A DNA stretch of 64,000 nucleotides, taken from assembly GCF_026017845.1 (NCBI RefSeq), contig NZ_CP100416.1, forward strand, positions 4,695,667-4,759,666, in the 5' to 3' direction. This DNA is from Amycolatopsis mediterranei. Lineage in GTDB: Bacteria > Actinomycetota > Actinomycetes > Mycobacteriales > Pseudonocardiaceae. Made by a program: the position numbers and the translations under genes. Positions within the stretch are counted from its first letter, which is position 1. The number at the start of each line of letters is the position of its first letter. A model generated the notes under the pieces. The model ran no database searches, was not told where the DNA came from, and saw only the letters and a list, made by a program, of their open reading frames with translations. Positions 34,548 through 43,200 of this stretch are shown in pieces.

Positions 34548-35566
34548 CGGTCCCTCCCGTCGAGGATGCGGACGTGCCCGGGCGGCGGCGGTGGCGGCCG
34601 CCGCGGGTCGAAGACCAGCACGTCGGAGCCGGCCGGCGCGAATCCGGCGAACCGCAGCGTCACCAGCATGATCCGGTTGGCCGCGGTGGGGACGAAGCGG
34701 GCGACCGGACGCCGTCCGCGCGCGAGGACGTCCCGCACGAGGTGGCCGAGCAGGACGGTGCCGATCCCGCGGTTGAGCACCCGGCACGACGTCAGGAGCA
34801 GCTCGAGGACGACGTCGGCACCGTCGTGGCGGAGCACGGCGAGCCCGACGGTGCCGTGCGCGCCGAACCGGTCGGTCACGTCCGCGACGAGCACCTCGTG
34901 GTCCGCGGCCGCGCACAGTTCGCGCAGCTGGGCCGTGTCGAGGGTGCGGCCGGTGGTGTTGAGCTGGTGGGTCCGGAGGGTGAGCTCGTGCGCGCGGGCG
35001 AAGTCCGCCTCGGTGGCGGCGCGCACGGTCATCGTGAGGCCGAGCGAGGCGAGGAATTCGGGCGGGGAACCGGGGAAGGCGCGCTCGGCCGCGGCCCGCG
35101 TGCGTTCGGCGAGGTACCGGTGGCGGCGCCGGCGCGACTCACCGGTCACCAGCTCCGGCCGGAACTCCGACAGGCCGGCGAGCTCGCCGACGCGCTCGGC
35201 GGGGTAGCAGCGGACCATCGGCAGCGCGGCGGCGACCTCGGCGCGCTCGGCCGGGTCGTTGTCGGCGAAGGCGATGGTGTCCAGGCCGATGTTCAGCTCC
35301 GCGGCGATGCGGCGGATCGCCGCGGACTTCTCGCCCCAGCCGACTTCGACCGCGCAGAACAGCTCCGCCAGGCCGTGTTCGGCCAGGTGCCCGGTGGCGC
35401 GGGCGAGCTCGCCGCGGCCCGCCACGGCGTGCAGGATGCCGCGCCGGTCCAGCGTGTGCAGCGCCTCGACCGCGGCGGGGAACGGCCGCGGCCGGTCGCC
35501 TTCGAGCACCACGCCGTCCCAGAGCGTGTCGTCGAGGTCCCAGACCAGGCACTTGACGGTGCTCAC
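34544..35566 (-). CDS. FkbH-like HAD phosphatase/glyceryl transferase
   Basis: A 340-aa protein with an N-terminal HAD domain (DxD motif in VWDLDDTLWDG, FADNDPAERAEV) and a C-terminal GNAT-like domain carrying the FkbH-type RTHQLNTTGRTLD. These enzymes transfer the glyceryl group of 1,3-bisphosphoglycerate to an ACP and remove the phosphate. It ends in a Pro-rich tract (RRPPPPPPG). Both ends overlap neighbours by GTGA, so the subunits are made together. First committed step to the hydroxymalonyl extender unit. Confidence 0.9.
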   Translation of the reverse strand: MSTVKCLVWDLDDTLWDGVVLEGDRPRPFPAAVEALHTLDRRGILHAVAGRGELARATGHLAEHGLAELFCAVEVGWGEKSAAIRRIAAELNIGLDTIAFADNDPAERAEVAAALPMVRCYPAERVGELAGLSEFRPELVTGESRRRRHRYLAERTRAAAERAFPGSPPEFLASLGLTMTVRAATEADFARAHELTLRTHQLNTTGRTLDTAQLRELCAAADHEVLVADVTDRFGAHGTVGLAVLRHDGADVVLELLLTSCRVLNRGIGTVLLGHLVRDVLARGRRPVARFVPTAANRIMLVTLRFAGFAPAGSDVLVFDPRRPPPPPPGHVRILDGRDR

Positions 35567-36666
35567 GGCCGCCACCGCAAGGCGTACTCGCCGAGCTGCT
35601 GTTCGGCGACTTCGTCGGGGCCTTCGATGATCCGCATGACCTTGGCGTCGCGGAAGAACCGGCCCACCAGGCTGTCTTCCGCGCAGCCCGCCGCGCCGAG
35701 CACCTGCCCGGCCCGGTCGGCGACCGCGGCGGCCGACCGGGCGGCGGCGTACTTGGCCAGCACGGTCCCGGCGACGGCGTCCGGATCGCCGTTCTCCCGC
35801 AGGACTGCCGCGCGGGCGCACAGCTCGCGCGCGGCACTCGTGTCGGCCAGGCTGCGGCCGAGCAGGGCGCGCACGGTCTGGTGCCCGGCCAGCCGGACGC
35901 CGCCCTGCACGCGGCCCGCGGCGTGTTCCGCGGCGGCGCGCAGGCAGGCGTCCGCCAGGCCGACGCAGCCCCAGGCGACGGTGAACCGGCCGTGGTCCAG
36001 CGCCGTCGCCGTGACGTGGGACAGGCCGAATCCCGGTGGCGCGAGCAGGTTTCCGGCGGGCACGAGCACGTCGTCGAACCCCACGTGGGCCAGCTGCGCC
36101 GCGCGCATCCCCAGCTGGCCCCGCACCGGCTCGGCCGTGATCCCCGGCCGGTCGGCTTCGACGAGCACGGTGACGAGACGGCCCGCGCAGGTGGCGAGCA
36201 CCAGGAAGACGTCGGCGAGCTGCCCGAAGGTGACCCACCGCTTGCGCCCCCGCAGGCGTATCTGCCGGCCCGTACGCTCGGCGGACGTCGTCACCGCGGA
36301 GAGCTCGCTTCCCGCGCCGGCTTCGGTGGCCGCGAACCCGGCGAGGACGTCGCCGCGCGCGAGGGTCGGCAGCCAGCGGGCGCGCTGTTCGGCGGTGCCC
36401 CAGCGCAGGACGGCCGCGGCGACCATGCCCTGCACCGTGATCAGGGCGCGCAAGGCACTGCACACCCCGCCGAAGTCGGCGCAGAGCGCACCGAGCTCGG
36501 GCTGCGTGCGGCCGGCGCCGCCGGCGGAAGCGGGCAGGTCGGCGGCCAGGAAACCGGCGTGCGCCACCGCGTTGAGGACTTCGGCGGGCAGGGCGCCGCG
36601 GACGTCCCAGCCCGCGGCTTCCGGCCGCAGCCCGGCCGCGAACGCGGCGGAGTCCATTGTGGTCAC
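35563..36666 (-). CDS. Acyl-CoA dehydrogenase family protein, FkbI/ZmaE-like
   Basis: A 367-aa flavoprotein of the acyl-CoA dehydrogenase fold: FAATEAGAGSELSAVTT (FAD/substrate region), WVTFGQLADVFLV, and the C-terminal VMRIIEGPDEVAEQQLG. In methoxymalonyl- and hydroxymalonyl-ACP pathways this enzyme oxidises the C2 alcohol side of glyceryl-ACP-derived intermediates together with the FkbK enzyme. Starts with GTG overlapping the ACP stop (GTGA). Confidence 0.9.
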   Translation of the reverse strand: MTTMDSAAFAAGLRPEAAGWDVRGALPAEVLNAVAHAGFLAADLPASAGGAGRTQPELGALCADFGGVCSALRALITVQGMVAAAVLRWGTAEQRARWLPTLARGDVLAGFAATEAGAGSELSAVTTSAERTGRQIRLRGRKRWVTFGQLADVFLVLATCAGRLVTVLVEADRPGITAEPVRGQLGMRAAQLAHVGFDDVLVPAGNLLAPPGFGLSHVTATALDHGRFTVAWGCVGLADACLRAAAEHAAGRVQGGVRLAGHQTVRALLGRSLADTSAARELCARAAVLRENGDPDAVAGTVLAKYAAARSAAAVADRAGQVLGAAGCAEDSLVGRFFRDAKVMRIIEGPDEVAEQQLGEYALRWRP

Positions 36667-36947
36667 GGAATTCCGGCCGATCGTTTCCGGAGCACGAAGG
36701 CGGTGACGCGGTGCATGGTCCGGAAATTGTCGAGGTCGAGGTCCTCGACGGCGACTTCGATGCCGAACCGGCGTTCGACGTGCGCCACGAGCTCGAGCGC
36801 CAGCAGCGAATTCACCAGTCCCAGCGCGAAGTAGTCCTCATCGGGGCCGGGGGTGTTCCCGGCCGTCGCGGTGGCGAAGAAGTCCGTCAATCCGGCCAAG
36901 ATCTCCTCGGCGGTGACGTCGGCGTTCACCGGCTGATGGCCTGCCAC
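36663..36947 (-). CDS. Discrete acyl carrier protein, FkbJ/ZmaD-like
   Basis: A roughly 94-aa carrier protein with the phosphopantetheine serine in GLVNSLLALELV and the C-terminal FRTMHRVTAFVL. The Asn-Ser (rather than Asp-Ser) attachment site is typical of FkbJ-type ACPs. GTG 36947 has GGGAGG 3-5 nt upstream; ATG 36965 and GTG 36929 are alternatives. It is the first gene of the leftward extender-unit operon and carries glyceryl through to hydroxymalonyl. Confidence 0.85.
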   Translation of the reverse strand: MAGHQPVNADVTAEEILAGLTDFFATATAGNTPGPDEDYFALGLVNSLLALELVAHVERRFGIEVAVEDLDLDNFRTMHRVTAFVLRKRSAGIP

Positions 36948-37202
36948 GCGCCCTCCCTCGACCAATGCCCCCGTTCGAAGCTAACACGGTCCGCGGCGCA
37001 CCGGCGGCGCCGAACGGCGTAATCGCTTGCGCGAAATCTCGAGTGTCCAGAATGGACGATCAATTTCCGTTGTGGTCGGCGGCAATTATGGACAGTGACG
37101 GCCGATCCCTCGATCGGCGGCTTGCCGGGGGCGCGAAGCCGCTGGAAGTATCCGGAGTTCGGCACCGCCGGAATTCCGGCACCGTGCATGGGAATTCTGG
37201 GG
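36948..37202. promoter_or_regulatory. Divergent promoter region of the second cluster
   Basis: This 255-nt gap separates the extender-unit operon (left) from the NRPS genes (right) and is visibly richer in A+T. It contains the inverted repeat GTCCA-GAA-TGGAC (37045-37057) and a perfect 12-bp palindrome CCGGAATTCCGG (37168-37179), flanked by GGCACCG copies, just before the NRPS start. No 11-bp heptamer array like that of the first cluster is seen, so control probably differs. Confidence 0.55.
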
Positions 37203-40200
37203 ATGACTACCACGACCGGACCATTGAGCAGCGTGGGCGATCTGCTGGCCCACCGGGTGGCCCGCACCCCCGCGGAAACCGCGGTGGTGTGCGGCCGGGC
37301 CCGGGTGAGCTACGCGGAACTGGCTGCCCGCAGCGACGAAGTGGCCGCGCGGCTGGCCGGGCACGGGGCGGCCTCGGAGACCCGGGTCGGGCTTCTGGTC
37401 GAGCGCGGCGTGGACATGGTGGTGGCGGTGTTCGGCGTGTTGAAGGCGGGCGCGGCGTACGTCCCGCTGGATCCGGCGCACCCGGCGCGGCATCGGGCCG
37501 CACTGCTGGCCGACGCGGGCGTCACGCTGGTGCTGACCGAGCCGGACCTGGCCGGCAGCCTGCCACCGGAGTGCGTCCCGGTGTTCGTCTCGGGCGGCGG
37601 CGACCGCCCGGCCGTCGCCCTTCCGCGGATCCGGCCCGACAACCTCGCCTACGTCCTCTACACCTCCGGCTCGACCGGGCAGCCCCGGGGTGTGCTCGGC
37701 ACCCACCGCGGGCTCCTCGCCCTCTTCGCCGCCCACCACGCCGGAATCTTCGAAACCGCGCGCGAGCGGCTGCGGGTGGCCCACACCGCCGCCCTGTCCT
37801 TCGACGCCTCCTGGGATCCGCTCCTGTGGATGCTCGCCGGGCACGAACTGCACGTACTGGACCGGGCCGACCCGCGGGAGACCGTCGCCGCGCTGGCCGC
37901 CGCGCGGGCCGACGTGCTCGACGCGACCCCTTCCCACCTCCGGATGCTCCTGCTCGCCGGTCTGCTGGACGGCCCCGCGAGGCCACGGGTGGTCGTCACC
38001 GGGGGCGAGCCCGTCGGCCCGGATCTCGGTGCCGCCTTGACGGGCGCCGGGGTCGTGGTCCGGACCGCCTACGGCACCACCGAGACCACAGTGGACAGTC
38101 TGGTCGGCGACACCGTTCCCGAAGGCCGCGCGGTGCTCGGCCGGCCCGTCGCGGGCACCCGGGCCCAGGTGCTGGACGCCGGGCTGCGGCCGGCCGCGGA
38201 GGGCGAGCTCTACCTGGCCGGCCCCGGCCTGACGCGCGGCTACCTCGGCCGTCCCGGGGCGACGGCCGCCTCCTTCGTCGCCGATCCGGCCGGGCCGCCC
38301 GGCTCGCGGATGTACCGCACCGGCGACCGCGTGCGCCGCCGGGAAGACGGCTTGCTGGACTTCCTCGGCCGCGCCGACGGGCAGGTCAAGATCCGCGGCA
38401 TCCGGGTCGACCCCGCCGACGCCGAAGCGGCCCTGCTGGGCCACCCCGGGCTGGCCGCCGCGGCCGTCGTGGCGAGACGGGACGGCCGCGACACCGACCA
38501 CCTCGTCGCCTACGTCGTGCCGAAGACCGCGTCCGTGACCGGGCTGCGGGCCTACCTGCGCGGCCGCGTCCCGGAGCACCTGGTGCCCGCCCGGTTCGTC
38601 GAGCTGGCCGCCCTGCCGCTGACCGGCAGCGGCAAAGTCGATCGCCGCGCCCTGCCCGAGCCCGGCCGCCCCGGCGGTGACGTCTCCGCGCCCCGGAACC
38701 CGGCGGAGGAACTGGTCGCCGACGTCTGGCGCGAGGCGCTCGGCCTGGACCGCGTCGGAGCGGAAGACGACTTCGTCGAGCTGGGCGGGGACTCGATCCT
38801 CGCCATGCGGGTGGCCGGCACGCTCAACCGGCGCCTGGGCACGGCACTGCCCGCCCAGGCCGTCTTCGAGCACCGGACGGTCGCCGGGCTCGCGGCGGCC
38901 CTCCCGGCCGCGCACACCGGCCGCGCGCCGGTGCGGACGGCGCCGGGCACCGCGCTGCCGCTGTCGTCCGGGCAGGAGCGGCTCTGGTTCCTCGACCAGC
39001 TCGCCCCCGGCGGCGCCGAATACAACACCAGCGCGGGTTTCCGGCTGCGCGGGCCGCTTTCCCTCGACGCGCTCACCGCCGCGCTCACGGCGCTGACCGA
39101 GCGCCACGAATCGCTGCGCACGACGTTCCCCACCGTGCGCGGGCGGGGTGTGCAGGTCGTCGGGCCGCCGCGGGCGGTCCGGCCGGAGGTCCGGGCCGCC
39201 GGAGACGTCGAGCGTGAGCTGCTCGCCGAGGTGCAACGGCCGTTCGACCTCGCCCGCGGCCCGCTGTTCCGGGCGACGGTGTTCGAACTGGGCGAGGGCG
39301 ACCACCTGCTCCTGCTGGTGCTGCACCACATCGTCACCGACGGCTGGTCGATGGGCGTGCTCGCCGTCGAGCTCGGCCGGCTGTACTCGGACGCGGCGGC
39401 CGAACTGCCCCCGTTGCCGTTGCGCTACGCCGACTTCGCCGCCTGGCAACGCGACCGGCTCGCCGGTCCCGAACTGGACGACCGGATCGCCTACTGGGAA
39501 CGGCAGCTGGCCGGGGTGCCCGCGCTCGAGCTGCCCACCGACCGGCCGCGGCCCGCCGTGCGGGGGACGGCGGGCGCGACGCACCGGTTCACCGTGCCCC
39601 CGGCCGTGACGACCCGGTTGGCCGAGCTCGGCCGCGCGCGCGGCGCCACGCTTTTCATGACCCTGATCGCGGCGGCGCAGGTCCTCTTCGCGCGCTACAC
39701 CGGTCAGCGCGACATCGCGATCGGCACGGTGACCGCCGGGCGCCCCTGGGACGAACTGGCGGGCCTCGTCGGCTTCTTCGTCAACACCGTCGTGCTCCGC
39801 TCCCGATTCGATGGAGATTCCTCCTTCGCGGACTTCCTGACCGGCGTCCGCTCGACGGTGCTCGACGCGATGGGCCACGACGACGTCCCGTTCGGCCGCC
39901 TGGTCGAGCTGCTCGCCCCGGAGCGCGACGCGAGCCGCTCGCCGCTGATCAACGCCATGGTGGTGCTGCAGAACGCGCCGTCCGCGGTCCCCGAGCTCAG
40001 CGGCCTGGCGGTGGCGGAGCTCGACCTGCCCCGGCGCTCGGCGCAGTTCGACCTCACCCTGGAGTTCGAGCCGCGCGACGGCGGCCTGCGGGCCACCGCC
40101 GAGTACAGCACCGAACTCTTCGACGCGGACACGATCCGCCGGCTGGCCGAAAACCTCCTGGTCCTGCTCGCGGGCATCGCCGACGACCCGTCCCGCCGGT

Positions 40201-43200
40201 TGTCCCGGCTGCCGTTCCCGGCGCCCGCGCAACGACGCGAGCTGCTCGCGCTGGGACGTTCGACGGCGGACGGGCCCGGGCTGACCGTGCTCGACGTCTT
40301 CGCCGAGCGCGTCCGCGAGCGCCCGGACGCCCTCGCGGTGACCTGCGCCGGCACGGCGTTGACCTACCGGGAGCTGAACACCTGCGCGAACCGGCTCGCG
40401 CACGGCCTGATCGCGCACGGCGCCGGGCCGGACGTCCGGATCGGCCTGTGCGTGCCGCGGGGCATCGACGCGGTCGTCGGCATGCTGGCCGTCCTCAAGG
40501 CCGGCGGCGCCTACGTCCCGCTCGACCCGCGCTACCCGGACGAGCGATTGGCGTTGTTGCTGGCCGATTCCGGGGCCACGACCGTGGTCACGACGCACGC
40601 GGTACGCGACCGGGTACCGCGCGGGGCCCGCGCGCTGATCGCCGGCGACGGAGGAGAGCCCGGCAGTGCCCCGCCGCGCCGGGCCCGGCCGGAGAACGTG
40701 GCCTGCGTCCTCTACACCTCGGGTTCGTCGGGCCGGCCGAAGGGCGTGCTGATCGAGCACCGTTCGGTGACCCGGCTGTGCGCCGACCCGTACGCCCGGC
40801 TCACCCCGGACGACGTCGCGACGCAGTACGCGCCGCTGTCGTTCGACGCCTCGACGCTCGAAATCTGGGGCGCGCTGCTGTCCGGGGCGCGGCTGGCGAT
40901 CGACCCCGACGACGTGCCGTCGATCGACGCCCTCGGCGCCTTCGTCCGCGCCGAGGGCGTCACCTCGCTGTGGCTGACCGCGGGGATGTTCCACGAGGTG
41001 GCGGCGGCCGACCCCGGCGTGTTCGCGGGGCTGCGGCGGCTGGTTTCCGGCGGCGATGTCCTTTCGCCGCGGCAGTGTGCGACGGTCCTGCGCCGGTGGC
41101 CGGACCTGGAGCTGGTCAACGGGTACGGGCCCACGGAGAACACCACGTTCACCGCCTGCCACCGGGTCCGGGCCGGCGACGGCGACCGGCCGGTGCCGAT
41201 CGGTCGGCCGATCACCGGCACCCGCTGCCTGGTGCTGGACCGCCACCTCGCCCCGGTGCCGGCCGGGGTACCCGGCGAGCTGTACGTCGGCGGGAGCGGC
41301 CTGGCCCGCGGCTACCTGGACCGGCCCGGGCTGACCGCCGACCGGTTCGTCGCCGACCCGTTCGGCGACGGCGCCCGGCTGTACCGCACCGGCGACGTCG
41401 TGCGCTGGCGGCCCGGCGAGGAGTGGGGGCTCGACTTCCTCGGCCGGTCCGACGACCAGGTCAAGATCCGCGGCTTCCGGATCGAGGTGGGCGAGGTCGA
41501 GGCGGCGCTGCGGCGGCACCCGGACGTCGCCGAGGCCGTCGTGCTGGCGCGGGAAGACACCCCCGGCCACAAGCGGCTGGCCGGGTACGTCGTGCCGCGC
41601 CGTGCGGTCGAGCCGGCCGCGTTGCGGGAGTTCCTCGGGAAGAGCCTGCCGGGCCACCTCGTGCCCGGCGCGCTGGTGCTGCTGGACCGGTTCCCGCTGA
41701 CGCCGCAGGGCAAGCTCGACCGCCGGGCGCTGCCGGCGCCGCGGCCGCGGACCGCGCGGGCCCGCACGGCGCCCCAGGGCCCGGCCGAGGAGCTGCTGAC
41801 CCGCGTGTGGGCCGAGGTGCTCGGTGTCGAGCACGTCGGATCGCAGGACAACTTCTTCGAGCTGGGCGGGGATTCGATCCTCGGCATCCAGGTCGTGGCC
41901 CGGGCCCGGCAGTTCGGGCTGCGCCTGAGCGCCAAGGACGTCTTCCTCCGGCAGACCCCGGCCGAGCTGGCCGCGGCGGGGGTGTGGGAGGCACCGGCGG
42001 CGCGCGAGGCGCCCCGCCCGTCCGGCGCGGTGCCGCTGTCGCCGATCCAGCACTGGTTCTTCGAGACGGTCACCGAGCACCGCGGCCACTTCACCCAGTG
42101 GGTGTCGGCCGAACTCGCCGCGGACGTCGACCACCCGGCGCTGCGCACCGCGGTTTCGGCGCTGGTCGGCCACCACGACGCCCTCCGGCTGCGCTTCCGG
42201 CGGGTGGGGGATTCGTGGCGGCAGGAGTACGCGGAAACCGTGCCTAAAAAGGTGTTCCGGGTCGATTCGGTGTCCACTATGGACTTCTTCGAGCTCGACG
42301 GCGGCGCGTTGTTCACGGCGGTGCTGGACGGCTCGCGGCTGCTGCTGGCGGCCCACCACCTGGTGGTGGACGGCGTCTCGTGGCGGATCCTCCTCTCCGA
42401 CCTGCGCACGGCCTACCGCGCGGCCCGCGCCGGGCGGCCGGTGGAGCTGCCGCCGAGGACGACTTCGTTCGGCGACTGGTCGCGACGGCTGGCCGAGCAC
42501 GTCGCGGCGGGTGGGTTCGACGGCGAGCTCGCGTACTGGCGGCGCCCGGCGGCGGGTGCCGCGCCCGACGGCGACCCGCGGCCGCCCCGCGCGGTGACGG
42601 TCCGGCTCGACGCGGAGGAGACGGCGGCGTTGCTGCGCGACACCCCGGCCGCGTACCGCACCCGGATCGACGACGTGCTGGTGAGCGCGCTCGGCCGGGT
42701 CCTGGGTGCCTGGACGGGACACGACCGGGTGCTGCTGGAACTGGAGGGCCACGGCCGCGAGGAGATCTTCGGCGACGTGGACCTGTCCCGGACCGTGGGG
42801 TGGTTCACGACGTTGTACCCGTGCCCGGTGGAGATCCCGCGGGAGGGCGGCTGGGGCGCGGTGCTGAAGTCGGTGAAGGAGTGCCTGCGCGCCACCCCGG
42901 ACCGCGGCCTGGGCCACGGGGCCTTGCGGTACCTGGGGAAGGCCGAGCTGCCGGCGCCCCGCCCGGTGGCGGCGTTCAACTACCTCGGCCGCTTCGACGC
43001 CGAGCCGGAGACCGGCGAATTGTTCCGCAGTCCCCCTTCCGCCATCGGGCTGAGCCGCGCCCCGCACGTCACCGGCACCGCCCGGCTCGACATCTCCGCG
43101 GCCGTCACCGCGAGTGGCGAACTCGAGTTCGAGTGGACCTACTCCCCAGGCGTGCACGACCCGCACACCGTCGCCCGCCTCGCCGCCGAGGTGCTCGCCG

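Noticed and set aside
34544..36463. Longer forms of the FkbH-like, IMPase-like and histidine kinase genes using upstream starts
   Set aside because: The extensions run antisense or out of frame through neighbouring genes that end in clean GTGA overlaps or short divergent gaps, so the shorter starts are right.
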